Shown: positions 1 to 9,785, numbered from the stretch's first letter. The stretch: 64,000 nucleotides of DNA from Mangrovimonas xylaniphaga (GCF_001280435.1 NZ_LBIP01000013.1:558001-622000), one strand, 5' to 3'. The notes: generated from the letters alone by a model not told the origin. A program made the numbers and translations.

Positions 1-1029
1 TCCGCTATAGCCATTCGCATCGTTATCCGATATGTTATAGCGCACAGTGATGTTGGACATTGGTCGCGCCCCGTTGAACTGCCCCACCTGAAATCCAGCT
101 CCATCGTTGTCATGAGAGTAATTGTACTGCATGATTCCATTCACCACACCTCCATCCAAATCGAATCCTGCAGCATCACAGCCTTGTGTTTCGATATTAT
201 AAGCCTCGCAGTATTCAATAGCCACATCTTTGGCATCCCAATACCAAATACCGCAATTACCCCCACAATGTGTATTATTGTAACCACTATCATAAACCAC
301 ACAGTTGCTTATGGATGAAAATTGCACGTCTGATAATACAATACCATTCCCTGAATGACTCCACTGATTATCCCAGCCACTGATATTGTAAACCGTACAC
401 CCCTGAACATAAATATGCTCATGCGAATACCCTGCTTTATTTTGATTGAAATACCCCTTGGATATTATGCCGCTATCCATGCAATTGAAAATCGTACAGT
501 TAAGAATGCTCACATCGGAGAAGCCTGAAGTATCGTTAACACCTTCTATTGCAATCCCGCCATAGCCTCCGCTGACATTTAAATTGGAAAATTGAAACCC
601 TTGCAGTTTGGTAGCTTCATCCAAAGTACTATATAGATTTACACCATTCCGAGGAAACTCTCCTTCTGGCACTTGTGGAATGACGACATCAACATCAGTC
701 ACGTTAAAACCAGACGTGTTCACAAAATCCATCCCTTCAAAAACAGCCACACCTTCTCCATAGGATGAAATCGTTATTCTATTATTGGAATCCCCTCCAT
801 CATTAGCATCGAAAGCAATACTTTGATAGGTATATCCGCCATCAAACAGAATTGTATATCCCGGAAGAAAATCGTCACTATTCACCTTAGCACTAGTCTG
901 CCAGGCTGTTTCCGGCGAAAGTCCATCATTGGAATCGTTACCGTTTGGAGATACGTAGAAGATATTCGTATTTTCAATTGAGTAAGACTGTTCTTCGGCT
1001 GTGGAGCATCCCAGCACCAAAAACAGCAT
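1..1029 (-). CDS. Beta-helix lipoprotein, 3' end beyond window (partial)
   Basis: This reading frame is open from an ATG at 1029 to the left edge, about 343 codons without a stop, so the C-terminus is missing. The N-terminus has a lipobox (LVLGC) directly after a short hydrophobic run, then a motif close to YVSPNGNDSNDGLSPETAW, which is typical of the first turn of right-handed parallel beta-helix (pectate-lyase-like or DUF1565) proteins. The rest is rich in Asn, Gly, Ser and short repeats such as 'NCTIFNCMDSGI' and 'YNYSHDNDGAGF', as expected for beta-helix coils. The start is uncertain: the ATG leaves no basic residues before the hydrophobic run, and the frame stays open to a TTG at 1068, which would give a fuller lipoprotein signal peptide. 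Probably a surface polysaccharide lyase or glycan-binding protein; the substrate cannot be read. Confidence 0.75.
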   Translation of the reverse strand, partial: MLFLVLGCSTAEEQSYSIENTNIFYVSPNGNDSNDGLSPETAWQTSAKVNSDDFLPGYTILFDGGYTYQSIAFDANDGGDSNNRITISSYGEGVAVFEGMDFVNTSGFNVTDVDVVIPQVPEGEFPRNGVNLYSTLDEATKLQGFQFSNLNVSGGYGGIAIEGVNDTSGFSDVSILNCTIFNCMDSGIISKGYFNQNKAGYSHEHIYVQGCTVYNISGWDNQWSHSGNGIVLSDVQFSSISNCVVYDSGYNNTHCGGNCGIWYWDAKDVAIEYCEAYNIETQGCDAAGFDLDGGVVNGIMQYNYSHDNDGAGFQVGQFNGARPMSNITVRYNISDNDANGYSG

Positions 1030-1614
1030 GGCTAATATTCCAAATCCTTTCCCACTACACAAAAACAACTTTGATTTTGATAGTAGAAATCTGTGAATTT
1101 GAAAACGGTTTAATTTGGGGCAAATCGTATTCACTTTCGTTTAGTTATGTCTGCTTTGTCCAAACGCAACAATCCAAACACGCAAAACTGTTCTGTAGGT
1201 TAATTAAAACAGTAGTATTGTAAAGGCACAAAAGAATGGCTCTAAGCTGAAAATTCTTTTCGAATTCCTACAACTTTTCACTTCATCTCATACTCCAATA
1301 AATGACAGGAAATTGCTATTTAAAACAAATAATTCGAGCAAATATATTATTCTTTTTCAATCTAAAAACATCTGAAGAAAGACCTTACTTTTAGATTAAT
1401 AATTAACAAATTATACCATACAAAATTCAAAAAATTCGTACTAAAATACTTATTAAACTTACTGAATAATTGTAACTCAATTAGATTTACAAGAACACCA
1501 AAGACTCATGAAAGCTCCGTCACTATCCTACAAAAAATAAGATTCAAAAAATATCTTTCAAACCAAAAAGAGAGAACTTTTAAACTAGATTTAGGGTGAT
1601 TCCCAATTCTTATC
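1030..1614. other. AT-rich intergenic region
   Basis: This 585-base stretch separates two minus-strand genes. I see no convincing ORF, RNA gene or strong terminator hairpin. The promoter of the truncated beta-helix gene should lie in its left part. The ORFs that run through it in other frames have no recognisable protein character. Confidence 0.6.
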
Positions 1615-2253
1615 TCAAATAAGATTTGCTGCATTCTCAATATATCCATTTAAATAACTTTGTGGCTTGTGATATTCCCTTACCAAATTAAAAGTACGCT
1701 CAATAAGAATCTTACCCGCTTGGTTAAAGGCCACATCAATTTCTGAAAAGGTAGTATTTGCAGGAATTCTTACAGCTTCTTGATCGAGGATATATCCCTC
1801 GTCAATATTCTCATCAATAATGTGTGTTGTGATTCCCGAAATTTTCACCCCCAATTCCAAGGCTTCGTGTATTGCCCTTTGCGTATTTTTAAATGAAGGC
1901 AAAAGGGAAGGATGAATATTTAATATTCTATTTTTAAAAGTATGTAGAAGAATTGACCTTATCCGATATTTATAGCCAATAAGAAATAGATAATCAACTT
2001 GCATATCGACAAGGATATTGGCGAGCCATACTTGATAGTCAGAAATGGTAGCAAACTCACTTGGCGATTTATCAATTACTTTGATATTCCTATCTAAGAA
2101 ACTCTTGATGTTATCTGCATTTTGCCCAGCAGTAACCACGCAATTAATTTGATGCACACTTAAACATCCATCCACCCAAAGATCTAAACAATCTTTTGCA
2201 CTACGCCCTCCTCCACTAAAGAAAATAGCCCAAGTAATTTTCTCTCCACACAT
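1615..2253 (-). CDS. PurN-like formyltransferase domain protein, orphan
   Basis: A 212-residue protein of the formyltransferase fold (PF00551). The core motif NIHPSLLPSF, followed by AIHEALELGVKISGITTHIID and DEGYIL, carries the catalytic Asn-His-Asp triad of glycinamide ribonucleotide formyltransferase (PurN) and methionyl-tRNA formyltransferase. Length matches PurN (about 190-215 residues), not Fmt (about 310). The N-terminal loop reads FFSGGGRSAKD, whereas PurN usually has a G-x-G-S-N type phosphate loop, so substrate specificity may differ. It stands alone, away from other purine genes, and AT-rich DNA flanks it on both sides. A role in formylating an amino sugar or another small molecule is as likely as purine synthesis. 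Confidence 0.6.
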   Translation of the reverse strand: MCGEKITWAIFFSGGGRSAKDCLDLWVDGCLSVHQINCVVTAGQNADNIKSFLDRNIKVIDKSPSEFATISDYQVWLANILVDMQVDYLFLIGYKYRIRSILLHTFKNRILNIHPSLLPSFKNTQRAIHEALELGVKISGITTHIIDENIDEGYILDQEAVRIPANTTFSEIDVAFNQAGKILIERTFNLVREYHKPQSYLNGYIENAANLI

Positions 2254-2599
2254 AACCCAAAACCAAAAAAAATTAAGAACTCAACAATAATTCCATTATA
2301 AAAACACAATATAATAATTGTTAGAACATTTAGATTAAAATATCATAATTTAATCCCCATTAAAGTTAATTCTATTTAATGAATTAAAGAAGCTATTTGA
2401 ACGAATTCTATATCGCAAATCAACACCAAAAATCTCTCCATAAATAAATTACCAACTCTTTAAAAACAAAAAAAGCATGACCAACAATTTTGACCATGCT
2501 TAAAAAATTGGCCCACACGTAACAGGACACTTTTTGGATTCAAAAAACTAAATTAAACTCAACCAAAAGTTTTTTTAATAACAACAAATCACCAAACCA
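2254..2599. other. Intergenic region with terminator
   Basis: About 346 bases of AT-rich DNA. It holds the terminator hairpin of the metalloprotease gene on the right and presumably the promoter of the formyltransferase gene on the left. No ORF of note. Confidence 0.5.
2461..2501 (-). terminator. Rho-independent terminator of the M43 protease gene
   Basis: Inverted repeat AAGCATG (2473-2479) / CATGCTT (2495-2501). On the minus strand it is followed by a run of T residues, interrupted by one G. It lies about 100 bases past the stop codon of the metalloprotease gene. Confidence 0.7.
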
Positions 2600-4546
2600 T
2601 TAGTTTTTCAAAAATTGAACATATATGGTTTCATTTCCTTTATTCAATTTTAAAAAATATAATCCTCGAGCACAAGAACTGACATTGATATTTAAATCTT
2701 CGTCTAAACTTATTTCTCTCCCATTTATTTTTTGACCAAGCGCATTGTATATTTCATAACTATCAGGCAAATTATTGTTGCTCATCTTAACCTTCAAGAT
2801 ATCTGTAGCAGGATTTGGATAGACTTTCAAATCTGCGTCCATAAAATAATCCTCAGTACCAAGTGTGGCATAATGAATGGTTACAGATTCTGCATTTTGA
2901 AATTCTCCCCCTTCTACTAAAATATTTCCTTCTCCATCTGCTAGTTGATAAGATCCTTTTCCTAAGTCACAACAAATACCATCTCCATAAGTATCATTAA
3001 TGGTGAAAAGATAGCAATCCTCACCAGACAAGTTAAAGATCTCACTAAATACAGTTCCTAAATTCCCATCGGTATAAGGACCACCCGAATACAGCATATT
3101 TCCTTCACTGTCCTGAAGAGACCAAGTAGTTTCAGAACCATAAATATCCAAAGTCAAAGTCAAATTTATTTGTGAAGCAGCTATCTGCAATGCATCATTA
3201 ACACTAAAGCAGGTACTATCACCATCATTACATGTCCGCGCATTAAGGCTATTGGCCAACGACACATTAAAGGTGTGATCTCCCGCTGTTGTTTCCATAG
3301 CCTCCAAAACAACTTGAACACTAGATTGAGCATCCAAGGTCCCAGACCAATTATAAGTTATTGGAGTTCCACTGTCTATATCATATTGAAAGGTTACAGC
3401 CGTTAATGGCTGGGTTCCCCAATTGGAAAGTGTTACTACGGGAGTAATGGACGTTCCACAACCAATTTGCAGTTCTTCAATTGCCACAGCAGGATCGGAA
3501 GTGACTTCCGTTGGAGCATTCAAGGCAAAAGAATCTTCCAAGGAATCTCTATTTGTTGACGTACTGAGTACCGCAAGAATTCTCGCTTTTTGGTCGTTAG
3601 TAAAAACATTCATACACTCGTCATTAGTGTAGTCCATAAAGTTTTCCACCATGTCATAAGTTCCGCAGGATAAATTACTCGTTGGACACCCATAATTAGC
3701 TTCTTCCACCGCAGGTGTATCATCGCAATAATCCTCATCATCGCAACCTCCTTGGAAGGTGTGGTAAAGACCTAAAAAGTGCCCAACCTCATGGGTCATT
3801 GTTCTCCCCTTATCGTACGGAGCGGAAAGACTGAAGGTTCCGTCATCATAATCGGAGCTCCCAAAGGTGATGTAATTGGAAGCAACCCCATCCGTACTGG
3901 CAGTGCCTCCTGGAAATTGCGCATAGCCCAAGATGCCCTCCAAATCATCTATAAATTTGGCTGACCACATGTTTAAATAGTTTGCAGGATCCCAATAGGT
4001 TTGCGTCTTTTGACTTTGCATTTCACTATAACCTACGCCATCCATACAAATATTCACCCTATCTATTCCATTAGTTGGACAACCCTCTGGTGTTTGTTGC
4101 GCCAAAACAAATTCCACCTCCACATCAGCACCATCTTCATTGGTATTATATCCAGGTGTGCCCATCATACGTCTATAATCTTCATTAAGCACTGTAATTT
4201 GCGACAGAACTTGAGCTTCCGTGATATTGGGTCCTACACCGATAACCTCTCCATTGTGCAACACATGAACTACCACAGGAATGACTATAACATCGTCCAT
4301 TGTTTCGTTACTTCTTTGGGATTTTATGCCTTCCAAAGTCTGCTTAAGGTCATTTTCAAAGCTTTTGCTCCCCATCATATTGGGATGTTCATTACGGATG
4401 ATGGTATTGTACTCATCCGAATAACATCGTACTGCTGAATCAAGATTCGTTTGCTTCGACTTTTTTACTGTTGAATTATTTTGAGCCCACCCCTGCATAC
4501 TCAAGGCAAAGAAAATACTCAATGACGCTACATAAAGTTTGTTCAT
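2600..4546 (-). CDS. Secreted M43 (cytophagalysin-like) zinc metalloprotease with T9SS sorting domain
   Basis: 648 residues. The N-terminal signal peptide is hydrophobic and ends near GWAQ. The catalytic signature HEVGHFLGLYH (about residues 250-260) is the metzincin HExxHxxGxxH zinc site, and MDYTNDEC near residue 303 is the Met-turn, typical of MEROPS family M43. A Cys/Asp-rich insert (GGCDDEDYCDD) just after the zinc site probably binds calcium or forms disulfides. Beta-sandwich regions follow. The last 75 residues, starting VYPNPATDILKV, match the type A T9SS C-terminal sorting domain, so the protein should pass the outer membrane by type IX secretion and be released or anchored. Monocistronic, with its own terminator. 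Confidence 0.9.
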   Translation of the reverse strand: MNKLYVASLSIFFALSMQGWAQNNSTVKKSKQTNLDSAVRCYSDEYNTIIRNEHPNMMGSKSFENDLKQTLEGIKSQRSNETMDDVIVIPVVVHVLHNGEVIGVGPNITEAQVLSQITVLNEDYRRMMGTPGYNTNEDGADVEVEFVLAQQTPEGCPTNGIDRVNICMDGVGYSEMQSQKTQTYWDPANYLNMWSAKFIDDLEGILGYAQFPGGTASTDGVASNYITFGSSDYDDGTFSLSAPYDKGRTMTHEVGHFLGLYHTFQGGCDDEDYCDDTPAVEEANYGCPTSNLSCGTYDMVENFMDYTNDECMNVFTNDQKARILAVLSTSTNRDSLEDSFALNAPTEVTSDPAVAIEELQIGCGTSITPVVTLSNWGTQPLTAVTFQYDIDSGTPITYNWSGTLDAQSSVQVVLEAMETTAGDHTFNVSLANSLNARTCNDGDSTCFSVNDALQIAASQINLTLTLDIYGSETTWSLQDSEGNMLYSGGPYTDGNLGTVFSEIFNLSGEDCYLFTINDTYGDGICCDLGKGSYQLADGEGNILVEGGEFQNAESVTIHYATLGTEDYFMDADLKVYPNPATDILKVKMSNNNLPDSYEIYNALGQKINGREISLDEDLNINVSSCARGLYFLKLNKGNETIYVQFLKN

Positions 4547-4596
4547 AATATTGATGATGTGTTAAAAATTAAACTTGACAAAAACCTAAGCCTCCC

Positions 4597-5856
4597 CTAT
4601 TTGTACTTCAGCTTTTGATACCAAATATCTGATAGGGACAACCCTATATTGATGGTATTTAAGTTCTCCTGAATTACAGAGCTACTAGCCGCTCCAGAGG
4701 TAAAACGCCTAGAATAGGAAATGTTCAATGAAGAAAAATTACGGCCCAAAGGAATCCCCACACCCACGGTAGCTTCAAAGTTTTCCGTTCGCATATCATC
4801 AATCATCAAATAACCGGAATCGTATTTCACACTAGACCTAAAACTGAAATACTCCCAATACTTATTGGGATTGGAGTTTTTATACTGCATACCCAAACTA
4901 TAAATGCTTTGGTCCACAAAGGTTCCAAGATTATCCTTTTGGTCTGTGGCGTCCCAAAACTTATGGTTGAAATCCAGATTAAACAAAAAGTCCGATTTTA
5001 AGGAATACGTTAGCCCTGTTCCAACATGCAATGGCATATAAAAATTATCGGCTCCCACATCATTTTCATCCTCTACTATGCTCGAAATTCCATCGGTGGT
5101 TTTATAGACGTCAATGTTTTTCTTTGCGTTGACCTTCGTAGGAAGGTTGACAATGGCCCCAAAAGTTACATCCTTACTGATATTGGCCGTTCCTCCAAAT
5201 CCCAACTTGACGCCATTGTAATAATAGTCTTCTTCAATAGCCAATTCCGATACAGATGTTGCCGAATATCTGGATTGCTCAATCTTTCCGAACAGATAAG
5301 AAGTTGTAATCCCTAAATTAATATTAGTCCCTATTTGATAGCCATAACTCAACTTAAGTTCATTAATTCCTCCGGAACCCATAAACACATTCCGATATTC
5401 TTCGTTAGCCCCTTCAACCGCTAGTGGTTCACTAATAAACGAGTAACCCACAGAAGTTGCCGGAAGCAATGACAAACTAATCCCTGATTTCTTATTCAAC
5501 TTGGTAGCCAATGCAAAATGCGACAAATTAGACTGAAGAAAGGTTTTGCTATTTCCTGAATTAGACAACTCATTGATGGACACATTCACCCCAGCATCCA
5601 AAATAAATATATCGGAATACAAACCACTAAGCGTTGCCGGATTCAAATCGTTTATAAAATAAGGATTGTTCCAAGCCAACCCGCTTTGCGACATACTTGG
5701 TGCCAGCCCAATGCTATTGGGGTTGTAGTATCCCAATCCATATAAAGAATAAGGAGACCCGTTGGAAGTGGCCGATTGCGAATACAAAGACATGGATGCT
5801 AAAAACACTAGCAAAAATGCCCCATACAACTTATAGGTTTTAATTTTCAACATCAT
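4597..5856 (-). CDS. Outer-membrane beta-barrel protein of unknown function
   Basis: About 420 residues with a signal peptide (MMLKIKTYKLYGAFLLVFLA...) and many alternating hydrophobic/aromatic strands, as in outer-membrane porin-like barrels of Bacteroidota. The early motif SPYSLYGLGYYNP is a recurrent start of such proteins in flavobacteria, sometimes compared with FadL/OmpP1-type barrels. I chose the ATG at 5856. An in-frame ATG at 5871 is possible, but both overlap the end of the upstream DUF4270 gene, which points to translational coupling. The pair probably works together at the outer membrane; ligand unknown. Confidence 0.7.
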   Translation of the reverse strand: MMLKIKTYKLYGAFLLVFLASMSLYSQSATSNGSPYSLYGLGYYNPNSIGLAPSMSQSGLAWNNPYFINDLNPATLSGLYSDIFILDAGVNVSINELSNSGNSKTFLQSNLSHFALATKLNKKSGISLSLLPATSVGYSFISEPLAVEGANEEYRNVFMGSGGINELKLSYGYQIGTNINLGITTSYLFGKIEQSRYSATSVSELAIEEDYYYNGVKLGFGGTANISKDVTFGAIVNLPTKVNAKKNIDVYKTTDGISSIVEDENDVGADNFYMPLHVGTGLTYSLKSDFLFNLDFNHKFWDATDQKDNLGTFVDQSIYSLGMQYKNSNPNKYWEYFSFRSSVKYDSGYLMIDDMRTENFEATVGVGIPLGRNFSSLNISYSRRFTSGAASSSVIQENLNTINIGLSLSDIWYQKLKYK

Positions 5857-7153
5857 AAATGGCATAAACAATTTTTAATTTGGGACGGTATTCAGAATCT
5901 GGATCATCATCAATAATCATCCTGTCCACCATAGCATTGAACAGCTCCGGATAAAAGGTCAAGCCCTCATTGGTATCTTGGGTATCTGGATCGAGCAAAT
6001 CATCCACATAACCATCCAAAGCCACTTTATAGGAAGTCAGCTCAAATTCCGATGCGCCTTCCACTCGGTTGGCATAGATATAATCTTCGCCATTATCCAA
6101 TTGACCGGTAATGTTATTCTTCCCTCTAATTTTTGAAACAATCAAAGAATCCTGCAGATGGAATGGTTCATTATAGGTTCCCCAATCGGGTGTAAACGTT
6201 AAATCGGCACTCAACACAGTTCCTTTTACCGGCCAATCATAAAGGTTTTTCAAGGTTGGAAAATCGATTCTAAAGGTATACCCCGTTCCCGACTGCATCA
6301 CTCCCCGAAAATCGCATTCGGAAGTCGCAATACTCAAGTCTTGGTCTATCATTTGCGATAGACATTCGCTACCATTGGTAGAGAAAATTTTATTGTAAGA
6401 AGACACATCTCCCTGGCTCAATTTAAGATCGAACGTATAGGAATCCTCACCTACCTCACCACCTAGCGAATAATAAAACCGCAAATAGGTATCGTCTGTA
6501 CTTTTGGAAATTCCCAAAATAGAGGTATTACTCTCCAATTCAGGCTGAATTGTAAGCCCCTTGAAGACTTCCTCAAAATCGGAGAACTCATCAATTTGAT
6601 TTGCTTCAATAGCATTAAAAATAGCAGCACCAAAACTATTTGGCAGAGTCACATGAATAGAATCGCCAGATAGTGGTCTTGGAGCCACCGTTACCTGCGT
6701 TATTGGCGTTTGGTTGTAAGCAATGGAACTGGTATTGTAAAAGTCATCATTTGCCGGTTTTACTTTTTCAATGACTTTATGAATGTTTAGCGTAACCGGT
6801 TGAAGCGTATCCCCGTAATAATATTTATCGTAACCCAAAATCAAAGCCACACTGTCCAAGGTTGCTCCATCTGTAATGGAATAGCTAGAAGGGTACATTT
6901 GAAAGAAAGATTCGGCGCGAACCCTTCCAAAATATTCATCTTCATATTGTCCAAACAACAAACGATCGGTTCCAGAGGTGACAATGCTGTCAATCTTAAA
7001 ATTGGACAGTTTTACCGTAAACGTATCAATGACCATAATTTTGGTCCCCGATTCCAAATAATCACCATCCACCAGAAAATAATCCCCCTCATAAGGTGAG
7101 GAACAGGCCCCCAATGTCAATGCTACAATAAGTATGCACAGAAATGACTTCAT
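5840..7153 (-). CDS. DUF4270 family lipoprotein
   Basis: 437 residues. The signal peptide ends in lipobox LGAC (Cys17), so it should be a lipoprotein. The region after it (DTFTVKLSNFKIDSIVTSG, then RLLFGQYEDEYFGRVRAESFFQ) is the typical opening of DUF4270 proteins, a Bacteroidota family of unknown function with a beta-rich fold. The gene overlaps the downstream barrel gene by roughly 15 bases, so the two are one transcription unit. It is divergent from the outer-membrane protein/Kelch/DUF4907/LytTR cluster across a 219-base spacer, so both units could share control. Confidence 0.8.
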   Translation of the reverse strand: MKSFLCILIVALTLGACSSPYEGDYFLVDGDYLESGTKIMVIDTFTVKLSNFKIDSIVTSGTDRLLFGQYEDEYFGRVRAESFFQMYPSSYSITDGATLDSVALILGYDKYYYGDTLQPVTLNIHKVIEKVKPANDDFYNTSSIAYNQTPITQVTVAPRPLSGDSIHVTLPNSFGAAIFNAIEANQIDEFSDFEEVFKGLTIQPELESNTSILGISKSTDDTYLRFYYSLGGEVGEDSYTFDLKLSQGDVSSYNKIFSTNGSECLSQMIDQDLSIATSECDFRGVMQSGTGYTFRIDFPTLKNLYDWPVKGTVLSADLTFTPDWGTYNEPFHLQDSLIVSKIRGKNNITGQLDNGEDYIYANRVEGASEFELTSYKVALDGYVDDLLDPDTQDTNEGLTFYPELFNAMVDRMIIDDDPDSEYRPKLKIVYAIYDVEN

Positions 7154-7372
7154 AGCTACATTTTTTTAGATATGAAGCAAATAAAAGAGGTTTTGAAAGT
7201 GCAAATAGTCAAGACTATACACACGGACGGTTTTTATCTATATAAGCCTAAATTCTCACTACGATTGTCCAAAACTTTGTTTGTAGATGAAATACTAGGC
7301 TTTAACCGTATGATTCCATTGTTTGTATATTAAATATGAAAGGATAGAAAGTTGCAATCTACGTTTGCGACG

Positions 7373-8293
7373 ATGAAAAGGAGAATCTTACTTATGCTGT
7401 GCGCATTTTGGTGCCTCAGCAACCTATACAGCCAAACAACGGAAGGCCCCCCAAACAGTCAATTGAAGGGAGATTTCAGCTATGAAATTGTTCCAAGTTT
7501 AGGTGAGCAACAACTAACCATCATTGGAGGTGAAGTTGAGCAGACTATTGGAATTGGTGCATCGTCCCTGAATTTTGGCTTGGGATATTACAATTACGGT
7601 GTCATCTTTAACAGTTTTGCAGAAGATGAGCCCCTAGTAAATGCCTTTGAACAAAACCACCTGATTACACTAAACGCAGGCTACGGTTTAACATTTGGCA
7701 ACCAATGGCAATGGCAAATATCCCTAAGCCCAACCCTTTCCAGCACCTTAAATGCCTCCCCTTCATTGGAAGATGTGATTTTCAATACCAAAAGTACATT
7801 CTCAAAAAAACTGACATCTATTGGAGGTCAAGTGAATTTAGGTTTAGGCTACGGAACCCTTTTTGGCGCTCCCAACCTCTATCCAATCATTTCATACAAA
7901 AGTACTCTTGGGACAAAATGGAGCTATCAGATTGGTTTTCCGAAAAGCTTCATCAAGTATAAGCCTTCTTGGAAAAACGAATGGTCGTTTATAGCACAGC
8001 AGGATGGGGATTATATAAACAATCCAAGCCACGCTTATCTTTCTAGTAACGGACAAGCAATAACGAATAGCAAACTGGAATATCGAAGTACAAAATTTGA
8101 ACTGAACTATTCAACCGCTTTACACGAATATTACCGTGCCTACATAGGTGCAGGATATCATACAAATACCAGCCTGGAGATAAACTCCCCAAACGGGAAG
8201 TCATTGTATCCACTCAACAGCAACAACTCCTTTTCCATACATTTTGGGATAAAGTTTCAATTGGACAATAACATAAAAACAACAGAAAAATGA
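7373..8293 (+). CDS. Outer-membrane protein, DUF6268-like
   Basis: About 306 residues. I take the ATG at 7373 (MKRRILLMLCAFW...) because it starts a clean signal peptide ending near LYSQ; the longer frame would need a TTG at 7352. The mature protein alternates hydrophobic and polar residues with many Gly/Tyr/Asn turns, as in an outer-membrane barrel. The pattern resembles DUF6268 proteins, but I recognise this only weakly. Its stop overlaps the next gene's start (ATGA), so it is co-translated with the Kelch lipoprotein. Confidence 0.65.
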   Translation: MKRRILLMLCAFWCLSNLYSQTTEGPPNSQLKGDFSYEIVPSLGEQQLTIIGGEVEQTIGIGASSLNFGLGYYNYGVIFNSFAEDEPLVNAFEQNHLITLNAGYGLTFGNQWQWQISLSPTLSSTLNASPSLEDVIFNTKSTFSKKLTSIGGQVNLGLGYGTLFGAPNLYPIISYKSTLGTKWSYQIGFPKSFIKYKPSWKNEWSFIAQQDGDYINNPSHAYLSSNGQAITNSKLEYRSTKFELNYSTALHEYYRAYIGAGYHTNTSLEINSPNGKSLYPLNSNNSFSIHFGIKFQLDNNIKTTEK

Positions 8294-9309
8294 CAGATTT
8301 ATTTAGATTAAAATTCCGCTTTGAGGCCATCAAAATACTAGCCATTTCAATGGCCTGCCTCACCATGTCCTGTAGCTCCGACGATGAAGATGACGACGAT
8401 TACGGAGATTGGATAGAAGTTTCCGTTTTTGACGGTGTCCCAAGAAGCAATGCCGTGGCTTTCACTATAGACAACATTGGCTATATGGGAACTGGGTACG
8501 ATGGCGATGATTACCTGAACGATTTTTGGGCTTATGATTTTGACGGCAATTATTGGTATCAATTGTCTGACCTTCCTGGAGTAGCCAGAAGTTATGCCGT
8601 GGCATTCAATGTCAACAACAAAGGATATGTTGGTTTGGGATATGACGGCGAGACCAATGACGAACTGGGTGATTTTTACAGCTACGACCCACAAGCAAAT
8701 ACCTGGGCTAACATTGCCGATTTTGGTGGAGGAACCAGACGTGGCGCCGTGGCCTTCAGCTCTGAAACTGCTGGATACGTAGGTACAGGATACGATGGAC
8801 AAAACGATAAAAAAGACTTTTGGAAATATGAGCCTTCTACAGACACTTGGAGTCTTCAAACTGGGTTTGGAGGCGAAAAACGTCGCGAAGCTTCAACCTT
8901 CAAAATAGACAATACCGTGTATTTAGGAACTGGGGTTTCCAACGGAATCAACCAAACCGACTTTTGGGCTTTCAACCTAGATACTGAAACATGGACCCAA
9001 CTTGAGGACCTGGACGAAGATGACGATTACAGCATTATTAGAAACAACGGCGTAGGATTTTCAATGAATGGTAAAGGCTATTTCGGATTGGGAGTATACA
9101 GTTCTTATGTAGACAACTCCATTTGGGAATACGATCCTTCAAAAGACAGTTGGGAAGAAAAAGCCAACTTTGAAGGTGTTTCAAGACAAGGTTCCATCGC
9201 ATTTAGTAATGGCAGCAGAGCCTTTATCGCTTTAGGAAAAAGCGGCAGTCTGTATTTGGATGACAACTACGAATACTTCCCTACAGAGGTTCAAGATACC
9301 GATGATTAA
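8290..9309 (+). CDS. Kelch-repeat lipoprotein
   Basis: 339 residues. The lipoprotein signal (MACLTMSC) is followed by a very acidic linker (SSDDEDDDDYGDW). At least five repeats of about 47 residues follow, each with the pattern R-x-A-V-A-F...GY-G-GYDG...DFW-Y-P...W, the Kelch beta-propeller blade; a six-bladed propeller is plausible. Acidic D-x-D-D loops may bind calcium. It overlaps the preceding outer-membrane protein gene by four bases and is followed by a perfect 12-bp hairpin before the DUF4907 gene. Probably a cell-surface binding protein; the ligand is unknown. Confidence 0.85.
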   Translation: MTDLFRLKFRFEAIKILAISMACLTMSCSSDDEDDDDYGDWIEVSVFDGVPRSNAVAFTIDNIGYMGTGYDGDDYLNDFWAYDFDGNYWYQLSDLPGVARSYAVAFNVNNKGYVGLGYDGETNDELGDFYSYDPQANTWANIADFGGGTRRGAVAFSSETAGYVGTGYDGQNDKKDFWKYEPSTDTWSLQTGFGGEKRREASTFKIDNTVYLGTGVSNGINQTDFWAFNLDTETWTQLEDLDEDDDYSIIRNNGVGFSMNGKGYFGLGVYSSYVDNSIWEYDPSKDSWEEKANFEGVSRQGSIAFSNGSRAFIALGKSGSLYLDDNYEYFPTEVQDTDD

Positions 9310-9329
9310 TAAAATGTGATAACTCCCAT

Positions 9330-9367
9330 AAAGGTTTAAAGTGATTGGTTTATTGCTTTAAACCTTT
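9330..9367 (+). repeat. Intercistronic hairpin between Kelch and DUF4907 genes
   Basis: Perfect inverted repeat AAAGGTTTAAAG (9330-9341) / CTTTAAACCTTT (9356-9367), nearly extended by CCC/GGG outside. No T-run follows, so it is more likely an mRNA-stabilising or partial-attenuation structure than a full terminator. Confidence 0.6.
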
Positions 9368-9388
9368 GGGGATTTAATAAGAAAAGAG

Positions 9389-9748
9389 ATGAAGCATCTA
9401 AATATCAAAACCATTGGGATAGGTTTAGTTTTGGCAACAATTCTAAGCCTTTTGGTCATTTATTCAATTGGCCAACAACAAGATTCTTTCATAGAAAAAG
9501 AAGGGTACCATGTGGTTACTCAAAAAAGTGAGCAAGGCGGATGGATTTACAACATCTACCATTCGCAACAACTGCTTATCAAACAAGAATACGTGCCTGC
9601 CTTAGATGGGAAGTTTCAGTTTTCAACCCAAAAGGATGCCAAAAAAGCAGGTACAAAAGTAATGGAACGCCTAAGCAAAGGCCATAATCCTTCGCTGAGC
9701 CCAAAGGACTTTAACGAGAACAATATCCAATTAGTAAAGGTCCCGTAA
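9389..9748 (+). CDS. DUF4907 family protein
   Basis: 119 residues with one N-terminal membrane segment or uncleaved signal (residues 9-28). The rest, with GGWIYNIYHSQQLLIKQEYVPAL, FSTQKDAKKAGTKVMERL and NPSLSPKDF, matches the small Bacteroidota family DUF4907. Function unknown. Its position between the Kelch lipoprotein and the LytTR protein suggests a membrane-linked accessory of this surface cluster. Confidence 0.75.
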   Translation: MKHLNIKTIGIGLVLATILSLLVIYSIGQQQDSFIEKEGYHVVTQKSEQGGWIYNIYHSQQLLIKQEYVPALDGKFQFSTQKDAKKAGTKVMERLSKGHNPSLSPKDFNENNIQLVKVP

Positions 9749-9785
9749 ATATTCATTTTAATACAAATCAGAAGTACGTTGAAAA

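Noticed and set aside
945-1223. 92-codon plus-strand ORF over the start of the beta-helix gene
   Set aside because: Antisense to the lipoprotein signal region and into intergenic DNA; no protein-like character.
4001-4438. 145-codon plus-strand ORF inside the metalloprotease gene
   Set aside because: It is antisense to a gene with clear catalytic motifs and a T9SS tail; its own translation shows no domain or signal.
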